Both the position numbers and the translations under genes were made by a program. This document shows, one piece after another, positions 1-10,891 of a stretch of 64,000 bases of DNA. Below the pieces are notes generated by a model. It had not been told where the DNA came from, did not search any database, and saw only the letters and a program-made list of their open reading frames with translations. Positions within the stretch are counted from its first letter, which is position 1, and every line of letters begins with the position of its first letter. This DNA is from Eutreptiella sp. 'Long Island Sound 2002'. Taxonomy: Eukaryota > Euglenozoa > Euglenophyceae > Eutreptiales > Eutreptiaceae. Location: the NCBI GenBank assembly GCA_964036045.1, contig OZ038384.1, forward strand, positions 37,502,238-37,566,237. Direction: 5' to 3'.

Positions 1-663
1 CCCGTCCCGGAGGCTAACAGCACTAGCCAAATGGACGAGGTGGGTGGTTAGTTGCGCAACGCGGGTTTGCGATCTAGGCATGATGAAGCTACAACAATGA
101 ACTACGAAGCGAAATTCGGCAATGCATACCTCTAGGGGAAGATGCCCGTAGACACACCGAGTATTCAGGCAAGGAACAAATACCAAAATGGGACCCTAGG
201 CATGGCCACAATGCACAAATCAAACGGGAGAATGGGGACGCCAACGTTGAAAAGTCATACAACGCTGCGTCTGAACTACAAGAAACAGCAGGCTTGCAAA
301 TGGATACGAAAAGCTCGAAATGTGTACACCTAGTGGAAGGTGGCACCAACGGCTCACAAGATGTCAACATGGCCCCGATGGGAAAGACAAGCCTTGGACG
401 CGTTATACATGCAAGAAAGAGACAAAAAACATCATTTACGAACTTGGAAACTCATGGTGATGGATCTGGTTATCTGGCCTGCGACACTTGTTCCCGTGGT
501 GTTCCCAACGAGATTGTTCCGGCGGGAATTGTTCCCATTGGGAATATTCCAGTCGGGAACAACATTGGGTTTCAAACGCGTACCAAGGGTACTAGTCAAT
601 GTGTGACAAAAGTGTAGGGAGGAATGAAATCTGCATCCATAGTGTGGCAAACGCAGCCCATAT

Positions 664-3066
664 CTAGCAGGCGTCCGTGACTTCATTGCCCCGAAAGCCG
701 GCATGCCCCTTTGTCCAATTGTGGCCTGCTAGCAGGGTAGGCGGAATGTAACTCAGGAGGGAACGAATTGCTGAGCTCCACGTTCCGTCTAGGCTGGCGG
801 ATGCAGGGCCTATGGGAGGGGGCGGCGCAAAATGGAATCTATGTGCTGATTGTCCCCAAGCAGTTTGAAGTTTTTTGCCAGGCAGTTCTGCAGTCCACCG
901 GAGAAACATGACTACAGCCCAAAACCTTGCTCTCTCGGAGGTTTGATAAGGGGTGCTGTGGCACATCACATAACTTACACTGTCTGGAAAGAACACCGCC
1001 GCGGCTGAAACCAACCCTGGGCGCCGGCTAACCCATCCAGATACACCCAGACCGTGTTTTGTACTGCTTGGTGGAGCAGGGCGAATGACTCGTGACAGGT
1101 TCATGCGTGTAGGTCGCTTTCTTGGAGTCGGTGTGGCACGTTGAGTAGGGAAGAGAAGTACACCATACTTCAGTGAGGAGGAGAGGGTTGCCCTGTGCAG
1201 GGGGGGAGGGAGGGAGGGCTAGAAGGGGACAGTGGTCTGGGGACAAAGCAAGATGGGGACCAATATGTGATGAGAGGTCCGGATGGGCGCGAGAGGGTTG
1301 TGCATGAGGGACGGGAAAGTGTTCTCAACCTTGGCCCAGCCTGGTGAAAGCTGTTTCATCTTGGCTAGTGAGGGTGGGAGACTTTGATGTGATGCTTGGG
1401 ACGGTACCCAAGGAGCATCATTTGTCTGTGTGCAGAACAGGGGTATGTTGGCGCGGTAAGGTGAGGGCGGGGGGAGCACGGGAGGGATGGATGGAGCTAA
1501 AATTTCATCTGCAATTGCTCACCAAGTAAGGACAGCTGACGGAGGAAGGTTGCCTTTTCAGCGGGGCTCTTGTACCGCAGGTGCAGCGCGCAGCAAGCAT
1601 TCATGGCAGTCCTGTGGAGAGAGCTAGACTGTTGGGAGACCATTTCGGCATTTACCTCATGGTGTATATGTGCGGGGCCATTTCTGTTGATGTAACACAT
1701 GACGTTGATGGTGTGTGCTCCCGAGCGTGAGAGCCGGAAGTGATGGAGACTGAGGCCTCTATCTTTGAGGGTGGTGTAGCAGTCTTTTGGTGAGACAAGC
1801 CAAGCGATTCTGTGGTTGTGGTTTGCCTTCGGGTCGTGTCAAACATTGGGCTAGACCATTTTTTTGATGGCATTCGCTCCTAGGGCAGCCACAGTGTGGT
1901 AAGAACGGTGGTTGGCTAAGGAGAGGATTTAGCTGGATGATCATCAATAGCACGCATTCTGAAAGAGTTAGAGTCAAGGGCGGAACGGTTGTACAATAGG
2001 AGGGCAGCTCCGATTGCCCGAGTGCAAAAGTCCCAACTAGCTCGTCTTGGGTGAAAATTCGGGCCTTCAGATATTTGTGGGGGAGGTTACTCTTTGGCGT
2101 GACAGTTGACAGAGAGTTTCCACCGAGGGAACCAAATGTACTTTGGGGGCGTCCCTCATGGCATCAATCTCTGTTTTGGTGAGAGTCGAATCAAGCTCCC
2201 AACCCCTGCTCTGATGTCGAAAAAGGTCGAAAGGTTTTGGATCCTCTGAGGGTCTTGTGACCTAAAAAGCAGGTCATCTATGAGAGAAATGTCCCAAGTT
2301 GCGCCTAGCTCGGGGGTTCGTTTAGTGGAAGGGAAGGGAAAAAAGGAGTACATTTCCATACCAATCAAAAGGAATTGGTCATAGAGGGCATCCCTAACTT
2401 ACCCTACTTGTCTACAGGTGGAACGTAGGGGCTCATCCCGTCATCAACGGGAAATTCTCGCGGCGCGCATAAAGATGACGGACAGCGGTGATGATTCCCG
2501 CTGGTATGCCCATGCGCTCCAAGACCTAGAAAAGGCCGGCGCGAGGAACACTATTGAAGGCCTTATTAATGTCAATATAAAGTGACTATCACTGCGGACA
2601 ATCACTGAATCTAGCGAGGACGTGAAAAGTATGGTCCTAGCAACGGCGTTTGGGCAGGGCTCCAACTTCTTTTCCTGCTGCCTTTCCTTTGCGTAAACCG
2701 AGAGCCGTGCTGGCCTTGGGTTTTGTCCCAGCTGAGCCATCTCTTTGTCGTGATTGCCTGAACCACATTTATGGTGTTGTTAACCTTCTGCAAGGTGGTT
2801 GTGCTATTTTCGACTGTAGTTTGGATGCCGAAGAGTTAGTGTGCTTGTTGGGCACCCAACAGCAAAACTTTATCAATCCAGTCCCCTTTGGGCATCCAAA
2901 TTGGCTGCGGTGGCCATCGTAGGCTGGGCACACTCATAATGTACACAAGGGTAGTGGCTGCCCATATGTAGTATGCCGTACCCGCTGTATCGTCCATGGC
3001 ACTCGGCGGTATGGTTGGACACAGGGTCTGAATCCTCATACCGTTTCCAATTGCCATCTGAACCAT
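664..3066 (-). pseudogene. Degenerate LINE retrotransposon, copy 1 (RT and RNase H relics)
   Basis: Read on the minus strand, this is a broken non-LTR retrotransposon. Around 2590-2390 the translation has the RT motif-A pattern YIDINKAFNSVPR, followed by GIPAG and RHLYA. Around 2270-2160 it reads IDDLLFRSQDPQRIQNLSTF, resembling the RT catalytic block (usually F/YADDL) and the helix after it. Further downstream, at about 790-664, it reads NWTKGHAGFRGNEVTD, which fits the LINE RNase H motif W-x-x-GH-x-G-x-x-GNE-x-x-D. Stops and frame changes separate all these blocks, so it cannot make a protein. The order RT then RNase H is right for a LINE with a C-terminal RNase H. The same family recurs on the plus strand at 3.34-3.91 kb. 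Family recognition is confident; the outer limits are estimates, and no poly(A) tail or target duplication was found. Confidence 0.72.
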
Positions 3067-3339
3067 CTAAAGGAACTCGGGTGAGTAGGCCGACCAGTTC
3101 ATGCCGTCTACGAAATGATTGTCCGTATCCGGCTTACATACCACAACGACGTTGCATCAGGACCACAACGCTTGCCAACACCCGTCATAATGCAGGGGTT
3201 CCCCCATAGTACAAAGATCCTTTTTTTACCATGATGGTAGAGACTTGTGGTTTGTAAAGGCAGTGACCTTGCACGCTGGCATCAAGGTCTTGTACTTCAG
3301 GAGGCAAGACACCAAGTCGTACGTCTCCTTGACGTCACT

Positions 3340-3912
3340 ACCCCTGTATACATTATGAGTGTACCTAGTGTGCGATGGCTGCCGCAGCCAGTCTGGATGC
3401 CCAGAGTGGACCTGATGCCTTTCTCTTACGTAAACGGAGAGCTCTCATGGCTCTCGGCTCCGTAATGGCCGAGCCATATCTTTGTCTTGATCGTCTAAAC
3501 CACATTTCCGGTGTTGTTAACCTTATGCAAGATGATTCGGCTATTTTTAACTGTATCAGGGATGCCGAAGCGTTGGTGCGCTTGTGAGGCACCCAACAGC
3601 ACAACATCATCAATCCAAAGAAATGTTTGAGCCATGCCCAAACGTCGTTGCCAAGACCATAATTTTTCACGTCCCTGCCAGATTTGGTGATTTTCCGCAG
3701 TGATATTCACTGTATATTGACTTGAATAAGGCCTTCAACAGTGTTCCTTGCGGCATCATCTTCCAGGTCTTGCAGCACATTTGCATACCAGCGGGAAACA
3801 TCACCACTATCTGTCATCTTTATGCCTGCCGCAAGAATTTGCGGTTGGTAACGGGATGAACCCTACGTTCCACCTGCAGATTGGGTGTACGCCTTGTAGT
3901 ATGCGTGTTGCC
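3340..3912 (+). pseudogene. Degenerate LINE RT fragment, copy 2
   Basis: A second copy of the LINE in copy 1, here on the plus strand. At about 3711-3900 it reads YIDLNKAFNSVP, then IPAGNITTICHLYACRKNLR, a stop, and in the next frame GMNPTFHLQIGCTPCS. The last block matches the RT pattern G-x-S-x-x-F-x-L-x-x-G-V/C-R-Q-G-C. The DNA just upstream (3640-3710) is clearly similar to the complement of 2640-2570 in copy 1. The block at 3418-3620 is similar to 2680-2875, but in copy 1 that block lies in the opposite orientation relative to the RT, so one copy has suffered an internal inversion. Only motif A and the segment after it survive. It is non-functional because of stops and frameshifts. Confidence 0.7.
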
Positions 3913-4145
3913 CGCCCCGGGGTCGCCACCACTGCCCCCGCATTACCAATACCCCCGCGTGGGGGACAACGCCACATCGCAGGCATGGCTCAAAGCCCGC
4001 GAGCTCGTGTGGGCGTGGCTGCAAAGCCGCCGGTTGCAGGTCGCCTTTCGCGCGCCCTCACCCAGCTGTGCGAGCCCCAGCTGGCCCCCAAGACCCTTGA
4101 GCCTAACACTGGCTGCCAGGGCCCCCCCCAAGTTTTGATAAATAC
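3913..4145. other. Gene-free stretch before a solo transposon end
   Basis: Pro/Arg-rich short frames exist on both strands but none has recognisable domain structure. The stretch joins the LINE relic to the transposon end at 4146-4197. If a left end matching that right end existed it should lie here or further left, but none starting with the CACGGGG signature was seen. Confidence 0.4.
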
Positions 4146-4197
4146 CTAGGGGGGTCGTCACATCCGGACCGGTTGTCGTCGCCCCCCCCCCCCCGTG
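4146..4197 (+). mobile_element. Solo right end of a transposon related to the 10.8-16.3 kb element
   Basis: These ~50 bases match the right terminal inverted repeat of the complete transposon at 16,250-16,297. Both contain GGACCGGTTGT, then a G/T TCGCC run of C, and end in CGTG. The C run is longer here (14 against 7). The match extends leftward through TCGTCACATCC against TCGCATCA. No partner left end was found, so this is a deletion relic or the edge of a non-autonomous copy. Confidence 0.6.
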
Positions 4198-4599
4198 GCT
4201 GTGCATACAATCTGTGCGCCAAGCCTGAAAGGATGACTAAGGAGGGTCGCGTGGCTGTTGCAGTGTGCCGGTGTATTGGCCTTTGCAAGTGCAAACCAGC
4301 TATGGGTATCGTAACCAAATGGGCTATGACACTTCAGGCTTCATACTTTTATGGACCATCACCCTAATCCCCCCCCCCCATAGCCCCCGATGTTAGGCTT
4401 TGCCCCCCCCCCCCCCTTTTGATATCACACTCCCGCCCCGTGACACGTTTACACTCCCTCCTCCTCTATCACACCTTCTTCGGGAAAATGGGAAAATGGG
4501 AAACTTAGGACATGGAAAATGCCCCCCTCCCAATTTCATACTTCTCCCATTATTACCCACTAGAGGAGACCGGGAAATTGAGGGCATACAAGCAAGATC

Positions 4600-4830
4600 G
4601 GGCAAAGCTTGGAAATGGAAACCCCCCTCCCCTCTCAGTACTTGAAGTTTGAATGTTTTTGCTATCGTTTCAATTTGATTATTAAGAAAACCCTTGAGGT
4701 GTTTTGGTTGTTTGTGGTCTAGGCCTTGGCGCCTAAAACCATAAACCCCTCCAGTGATGAACCCCCTCACAGCAGCTGAGAAGGGGTTCTTACATGTTTG
4801 CTTCTGCATCCAATTAGAATTTGCTGACTG
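4600..4830 (+). repeat. Dispersed direct repeat, copy 1 (~215 bp)
   Basis: This block is similar over about 215 bp to 6235-6460. Shared landmarks in order are a CCCCCC run, TTGAAGTTTGA or TGAAGTTTGA, TGTTTCAAT-like text, CTTGAGGTGTTT, TCTAGGC TTTGGC-like text, CCATAAACCCCT, AGTGATGAAC, GAGAAGGGGTTC, and GCATCCAATTAGAATTT. No frame is conserved between copies, so it behaves like a non-coding dispersed repeat. The copies are 1.63 kb apart in the same orientation. Confidence 0.7.
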
Positions 4831-4959
4831 CGAGCCCCTTCAATGACGATGCATGACACTTGACATATGTTGCCTACGCCTCTCCGTAGCCCACACCAAG
4901 TTTCACGGGCTATGGATTCTCCAGCACGACACAATGCTCCGTCAAGCGTGGGTCACTGT

Positions 4960-5860
4960 GCGGACCCCTGCAGGGACCTTTTTCTTAGGACCTGTTTTGT
5001 GCGGATAGAGCTTTTGAAAATTGGAAAAAACCCCTGTTTGTCAGTGTCATGTGCAACCAACATACATTTGAGAAGGGGCTTTGTATTTGGATTTGGATTT
5101 GAATTTGAATTTGCCATTTTTTGATGTTTTTTTCCCGACCCTCTTAGTGAGCCTTCAAGATGATTACAATTTGGTGCATCTCACCTTTTTTGCTGACAGC
5201 CGTGTATGTGAGAAGGGCCTTTGCACCACTCATGCTTTTTTCTTTATTTGCACGAAGTATGGAAAAAGATCTGGCAAGGACCATAAAACAGAGAAACCAC
5301 ACCCCTTGTGCTTTGCATGCTTGTTTTGCTGCGCTTTCCATGTTTTATTGCTTTCCTTTCCTTTGTGCTATTTCTCCAAGGGGTATGGAAAGTCATTCTG
5401 AAAATACCACAAAGTAGGGAAAACACCCCCCTCCCCCTCCCTTGTGCATGAGCGTATGGAAAAGTCTGCCCCCCCCTCCTCGTATGGAATGTGTCATGTG
5501 ATATGTCATTTGTTTGATGTGCCTGTGGTTACCATGGCCTTTTTATTCCCGAATCCGAATTTTTTTGATACAATTTGTAGTGGTCATGATGCTGTCCCTT
5601 GAGGCAGCTTAGCCTACATGTAGTCTCAGCTGTGACGTGGTGACTGTAGGTGGAGTGTAGGTGTCATCTACCCACCCACTCACCATTGTGTGCATGGTAT
5701 CCTCTTTGCAATCCCTGCAGTCATGATCTAATTCATTTGTGCACCCTGTGGGGCGTCTCTGCCGATGTTGGGTTCCGGCTGCACCACAAACCCTGCAGGG
5801 ACCTTTTTCTTGGGCCCTGTTTCGTGTCGGCAGAGAGGTTGAAAAATGCACTGTTTTGTG
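4960..5860 (+). repeat. Interspersed sub-repeats between the two direct-repeat copies
   Basis: The segment at about 4972-5010 (CCTGCAGGGACCTTTTTCTT, then CCTGTTT) recurs at about 5790-5830. Several short blocks centre on GAGAAGGGG or GAGAAGGGC (about 4777, 5071, 5208, 6124 and 6404). The rest is T-rich and low in coding signal; frames up to about 100 codons occur but show no domain. I see no gene between 4.2 and 6.9 kb. Confidence 0.5.
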
Positions 5861-6234
5861 CATTGAGAACCGCCCTTTGCGGATTCTTCGGCACACGAAT
5901 GCACTGCACAGCAGGGAGACGTTTGTGCACTTAGTGCGCTGAGAAGGCCCGCACCACCAGCAGCGTGCGTGCCATACCATCAGCAGGGAGACAGGTCCAG
6001 TCTCCAGGCTGCCCCTCAGTGCGTCAGCCCCAAAATTCCATGGGCACCCACAGGGAGTCCCTAAGGACTCCATAACACTCCCCACACGGTGTATCCGACC
6101 TTCATTTCCAAAAAACAAGACATCTGAGAAGGGGCTCTGCTATGTGTCACATTTTCTTTGAACCTGACATTTGTCGCATGGTGTCTTCTGTGCTTTGCTT
6201 TCATTTGCCGTCTATGTTTGTCTTCACACAATGG

Positions 6235-6460
6235 GAAAGGAATTCGAAACCCCCCCCATCTTTGCACCTGAAGTTTGACCGTTTTTGGCGTTGTTTCAAT
6301 GTAATTATGAAGAATACTCTTGAGGTGTTTAGGTTGTCCGTGTTCTAGGCTTTGGCCCCTACGACCATAAACCCCTTCAGTGATGAACATGCCGACAACA
6401 GCCGAGAAGGGGTTCCGACGTGTTTGCTTTTGCATCCAATTAGAATTTCCTCGCTCCCAT
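6235..6460 (+). repeat. Dispersed direct repeat, copy 2 (~215 bp)
   Basis: Second copy of the repeat at 4600-4830, in the same orientation and similar throughout by eye. It ends with the shared GCATCCAATTAGAATTT block. It contains the GAGAAGGGGTTC motif at about 6404. Confidence 0.7.
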
Positions 6461-6955
6461 TTGCGTCTCATCATTCATGGCTTACAATATCAAAAGGTGT
6501 GATGTGGTCCTATTTGTCACCTTTGCAACTTTGCTACGCTGTATTGTATAGCATAGGCTGCAGAGAGATTGAGGGCCTACTGGCAGGAAAGCACAATGTG
6601 GAAAATCGGTACATGGAAAACCATTCGTGTTTGGGTAATGGAAAAAAACGGAAGAAATGGCATTCCTCCCTTACAACTCTCAGAGGCGTGCTGTGGTGCT
6701 TTGCAATTTTGGTGCTGTGTATTGTGTTGCATTCCTAAGAAGGGGGTATGGTATGTAGTGCTTGTGCTGTGTTCTTTGCAATGTCACCCACTCTTAGTGG
6801 AAAAGGTTTTGGAAATTGTTGGAAAAGTCCCCCAACCCTCGGACAAGAAGAAAGTCCATGTGGAATGTGTGTGCAGGCAGGTGTGTAATGTGCCTCTCTT
6901 ACACATAGGCCAACCTTTTTTTTTATATCTCACCTTTGAGGTGAGGAAATGAGTC
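6461..6955. other. Gene-free stretch, nothing recognised
   Basis: T-rich sequence with overlapping frames of about 125 codons on the plus strand, no domain, and no repeat beyond AAGAAGGGGG at about 6735. Confidence 0.4.
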
Positions 6956-7531
6956 TTGGGTCCAGACCCTCGCGTCTTTGACCCAGTCATTTGTGTTGGC
7001 CTCCCCAACACACACACGTTCATCCCCCAACGCACCCACTACGGGCCGCCGAGCCGCAGCAGTTGGCCCTTGTCCCCGGCCACAGCGCCCCGACCAGTGT
7101 CGTCGTTCATCTCCCAACCCACCCACTGCGGGCCGCCAAGCCGCAGGAGTTGGCCCTCGGTCCCCGGCCACAACGCCTCGACCACGATCATCGTTCATCT
7201 CCCAACCCACCCACTGCTAGCCACCGATCCGCAGGAGTTTGCCAGTGGTCCCCGGCCGCCGCGCCTCGACCTAGACAACATGCCCAACGCCAAAGGCAAA
7301 GGCTCTTCTCAAGGCAAGGGCCAAGACCGTCCGCAAGGCAAAGGCGGAGGCCCTCCACAAGGCAAAGGCCAAGGCCCTCTGCAAGGCAACGGCGGAGGCC
7401 CTCTGCAAGGCAAAGGTCAAGGCCCTTCACACGGTGAAGGCGATGGCCCTCCTCAAGGCAAAGACAATGCCCGGACCTTTGGTGAAACCTTGAGCCATAA
7501 GAACTACGACATCGACACCAACCCAACATAG
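6956..7531 (+). CDS. Repeat-rich reading frame with two minisatellites (doubtful gene)
   Basis: An open frame of 191 codons made almost entirely of repeats. The first half is three copies of an ~87 bp unit beginning GTTCATC (starts 7018, 7105 and 7193). The second half (about 7287-7470) is some seven imperfect copies of a 24 bp unit encoding Gln-Gly-Lys-Gly with Gly-Gly-Pro-Pro, giving a basic, disordered Gly/Gln/Lys-rich segment. An ATG at 7279 opens the 24-bp part alone. All three frames are long here because of the repeats, so openness is weak evidence of coding. It lies just upstream of a helicase relic on the same strand and could be its disordered N-terminal region, in a different frame. 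Function unknown. Confidence 0.3.
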   Translation: MGPDPRVFDPVICVGLPNTHTFIPQRTHYGPPSRSSWPLSPATAPRPVSSFISQPTHCGPPSRRSWPSVPGHNASTTIIVHLPTHPLLATDPQEFASGPRPPRLDLDNMPNAKGKGSSQGKGQDRPQGKGGGPPQGKGQGPLQGNGGGPLQGKGQGPSHGEGDGPPQGKDNARTFGETLSHKNYDIDTNPT

Positions 7532-7539
7532 GGATTCAC

Positions 7540-8930
7540 CACGCATCGGACCGATCGCGACGTGTACGTCCAGAAGGCGTCCCTTGTGCACACCGTCCAT
7601 GAGTGTTCGACCGCCCGCACTGGGCATTGAAGCAAGGTGCCGACAGGTACCTGTGGTTCGAGAAGGACCAGCGGAAGAAGGCGGACAAGAGGGGCAACTT
7701 GGTGATCATACAAGAGTGGGTTGCTGAGATTGAAGTTTGGGGCAACTACGATGTGACCGATGGGGATTTCATCCATGGATGGGGCATGGATCCGTCACAC
7801 TTGGACCTCCACACCGCACTGGCACCGGAGTTCATTGGCAAGGTGCACGTTGATGGGGCCTTTGGCAACATGGTGACCATAGTCTGTTCAAGCAAACCGC
7901 CCATTGTGTGGGAGCACAAGCATTGGTGTTGTGTGTTGCCTGATGAAGCAACGCTCCGGTCGCTGCGCGCAGAGATGCAAACCGGGAAGGCATGCAACAC
8001 GTTGCTGAATGCCACTCGGCAAGAACCGGGTGGGGCTGTCGGCCTCCCTACAGATAACTAGCACATCCTGCGCCACTTTGTGGCGCAGCATAACCTGAAC
8101 CCCTCCCAAGCCTTGGCTGTCCGGCAATGTGTGGATGAGGGCTCCGTTACCTCCGCCATGCCTCGTGGTGCCCCCCCCCCCCATTCCTCCCTATATGTAC
8201 AGCGCTTGGCATTTTGGGGTCCGGGATGCACGGGTCGAAGTGCCCCTGCTGCCACATTGCTGCCTTGCTGCAAGCCACCAGGGTCTCCGACTTCCCTGTG
8301 CCGGCTCCCGATGACCACCTCCCTCGGGCATGCATCTTGGTCACCCCCCCCGGCCAATGCACAAGTTGACAATCTGATGCGGTGGTTGCTCCAGTCGGAC
8401 GAAGAAGACCCCGCATTTGTGCAGGATGTTCTCAGGGATCATTCAGCAACCTAGATGCAGATAGTGCCGCAAGGGCCCGAAGCCCCACGGATTTGCGACA
8501 CTGTATTCAGCCATTAGTCCAAGAGACACTCGCTGACTATCACGACTGCAATGGCACATTTGCATGTGCCCTCAATAGCTGCCGTGCCATCTTTGCAACC
8601 GCGGGGATGGTTGCTACGCGGCATAAGTTGCGCCTTGGGCCCCCCCCAGGCAGGCCACAAACCCGGTTTGCGTTCAGCTTTGCGGATGAGTCCTCGAGGC
8701 ACAACTTCCCAGTTGTTCTGGACCTGGCCGCTTTTGGGGTACAATGCATGTTTTGTGGGGATGCCGGTCAACTCCGCCCATACATTGCCATTACTCTCTT
8801 GGCAACTCCGATTGACAACCAGAAAGTCACGTGTGACCAAATTGCTTGGCCACAAAAAGAGCATTTTTCTACGGTTGATGTGGCTATGGACCGGGTGCCC
8901 CCAATCCAATATGGTAACTAACAGCGATTC
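7540..8930 (+). pseudogene. Broken superfamily-1 helicase (Upf1/ZNFX1-like)
   Basis: Three overlapping frames together spell an SF1 RNA/DNA helicase. After a ~150-aa N-terminal part (7603-8061), the stretch LNPSQALAVRQCV resembles the Q-motif region of Upf1-like helicases. FWGPGCTGRSAPAATLL corresponds to Walker A (normally GPPGTGKS) with altered residues. WSPPPANAQVDNLMRWLL matches motif Ia (APSNAAVDNL). CRAIFATAGMVATRH, ADESSRHNFP and MFCGDAGQLRPY match the S/T-A-T, DEA (motif II) and GDxxQLxP (motif III) blocks. Stops at 8061 and 8454, a frame change near 8450, damaged Walker A, and absent C-terminal motifs IV-VI show it is dead. It may be a relic of a host gene or of cargo carried by a transposon. 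Start and end are approximate. Confidence 0.6.
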
Positions 8931-9250
8931 GCCACGAGTAGTCACCCATGAATTAAATGCTGGCCAGGCCGCTGGCGAAATGGCAAATTTACGCGTAAAG
9001 GCGTAAATTTTACGAAAACGGCCACCTTTTGGGCCACCGCGGTGTAAATTCCTTGTAAATTGGTGTGAATTGCTATGCTTGCACTATTTCAGGATGGAAT
9101 TGACCTTCTTTGTCTTGCAAGTTGCGTGCTTTTTGTCATTTTGTTCACATTGTTGCCATTCTTACATGGTTGTCAAGGCAAGTTTCACGCGCGTGGTGAG
9201 GTAGCGTACCCTATGCATAGAAGAATGCTTAAGAGCGAAGCTTGGGGGTA

Positions 9251-9436
9251 GAAGAGGGTTGGTGACATGGGTGGCCTCCTACCCAAACTTGGTGGCACAA
9301 CAACGTTGGTATCAACATGTGGGGTAGGGTAATGAAAAATGTATGGAAAGAACAGAATAATAATTGTACAGTAGAAAAATGTTGGTGGTAGGGGCGGCCT
9401 TCTCCCCAAGCTTGGGGGCACAACAAGGTTGCTTAC
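9251..9436 (+). repeat. Two ~62 bp direct repeats, period ~123 bp
   Basis: The blocks at 9251-9312 and 9374-9435 share the layout GGTTGGTG or TGTTGGTG, a GGGxGGCCTxCT core, CCCAAxCTTGG, and GGCACAACAA, and are about 80% alike by eye. They sit upstream of the hAT-like reading frame, after a gene-free stretch from 8931. At 8985-9060 there is a cluster of TAAATTT and GTAAATT words of unknown role. Confidence 0.55.
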
Positions 9437-9506
9437 AACAGTGTCCTTCTTTCCTCTGCGCTGTCATTGCCCCCCCCCCCCCCTCTTTCTTCTGATTAGT
9501 CTTGAC

Positions 9507-10757
9507 ATGGGTTTTGACATATGGGTGCGGCCGCTTGGCCCCATTGCGCCCCAAGGTGTCGCTAGGATGCATTTCGCCAACATTGCTGAGGCCCTCCGCT
9601 ATCTACGTTCGGAGGACGGAGGGTCTCTGCGCATCCAACACACCCAATTCGCACGGGCCGCCAAAGTCAACGCCACTGGCGACGGCTACGCCTTCACCTT
9701 CGATGAACCATCATCCCATGTGGTGCCTTCCCCCGCGCCCCCGTAGCGCACAGCTGCGGCACCCGCGCCCAATATGTCAACGTTTGGGTTCACGACCGTC
9801 CGATGTGCTTGCTGCGGTGCAAAAATTTGCCGCACCAAGCACACATGCAGCAGGTGCCACCGGGTTGTTGATGAGGCATGCATGCAACTTGTCGAAAGAG
9901 TGGTAAAATGTATTTCATGTACTTGTCATGCATGTGGGAATGAGTTAGCATCCCACACCGTTGAATGTCATGCATGTCATTTCCGTGTGCATCCCACCTG
10001 CACCACTAATGGTGTTTGTACGTGGTGTGCCGCGCGGGAGCCCGTGTCGCCTGACCCTGCTCCTAAGGCACGTAAGTTCTCTCCTGCATGGCAATTGACT
10101 CGCCCATGGTTGTGGTACGATCCCGTGTGTGTGCTCATATGGTGCGAGGCGTGCTGTGCACATCCACAGCTTGCGACCTCCATGCCTTTCGTGCAAGGAA
10201 CTTTCAACTTCAAATTGGTCAGCATTAAGGAACATCAGAACTCAGGCACACACAATGTGTCCGTGGCCTTGTGGCAGTGTGATGTGCACGTCACCTCCGT
10301 GATTCGTACTTTGCCAGTCAATTTGCAGGAGGGGATCATGGCACTTTTCCGTATTGTGTACAGAATCGTGCAACGCTATGCTCCCCTAACAGATCTGGAA
10401 GGGGATACCAACGTGGTTCCCTTTATAGGAGGCACCATTATCCCCACCTATCACTCCCGCCCCGCAGGTAAAGAAATTTTGTGCTTCATTGCTGAGCCGT
10501 TCCGTGTCGCTCAGGGTACCACCGTTAAAAGTTGTGAGTTGTTTGCGATTGCCTCTGATTCTTGCACCGACCGTACATCTAAGAAGGAGGACCTTTTTTA
10601 CGTCCGGACGATGGTGGCTTCAATGATGGTAACCAACTTTTTTTCATGTCAACCCCTCCCCTCCGGCACGGCTCAAGGTATTGCCACCGCACCGAAGTGC
10701 AGCACGGCTCATGCCGGCCTAGATCTAGAGGTGCGAATCCCCAAGCTGGACATCTGA
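9507..10757 (+). pseudogene. hAT-type transposase, N-terminal half (zinc fingers + DUF4371-like start)
   Basis: A plus-strand frame with one TAG at 9744-9746; the clean part starts at ATG 9774 and runs 327 codons. It opens with a Cys/His-rich region, CxxC pairs at about residues 12-90 including CACCGAKIC, CSRCHRVVDEAC, CHACG and CHACHFRVHPTC, like treble-clef or PHD/C1-type fingers. Next comes the TTF/BED-like block KFSPAWQLTRPWLWYD, then a C-x2-C pair and FVQGTFNFKLVSIKEHQNSG, typical of ZNF862/C17orf113-like hAT transposases. Near residue 265 ELFAIASDSCTDRTSKKEDL matches the start of DUF4371, where the first catalytic Asp is expected. It stops right after, at the repeat array, so the rest of the catalytic domain is missing. 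Related middle and C-terminal pieces occur at 17.3-18.4 and 24.4-25.1 kb. Confidence 0.65.
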
Positions 10758-10843
10758 GAATCGAAAGTAAACAGCACCCATCCAGAGTTGTAAAAAAACA
10801 CAAACAGGGATGACCAGTTCACAATCAGAAATAACCAGCACCC
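10758..10843 (+). repeat. ~65 bp repeat array, left part
   Basis: One full unit (AGCACCCATCCAGAGTTGTA, then an A run, GATGACCA, ACAATCAGAAATAA) and the start of the next. The array resumes at 16,298 on the far side of the transposon, so the transposon interrupted it. Confidence 0.8.
10836..10843. repeat. 8 bp target-site duplication, left copy
   Basis: CAGCACCC immediately before the left terminal repeat. The identical 8-mer follows the right terminal repeat at 16,298-16,305. Removing the element and one copy restores a continuous unit of the ~65 bp array, which strongly supports a true insertion. Confidence 0.85.
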
Positions 10844-10891
10844 CACGGGGGGGCGGCCGGGCCCGGTCCTTGTATGCGACACCCCCCAGCC
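10844..10891 (+). repeat. Left terminal inverted repeat
   Basis: Begins CACGGGGGGGCGG and pairs with the complement of 16,250-16,297. The first 12 bases are identical, and the inner GGTCC to CAGC part is well matched with small indels. Confidence 0.82.
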
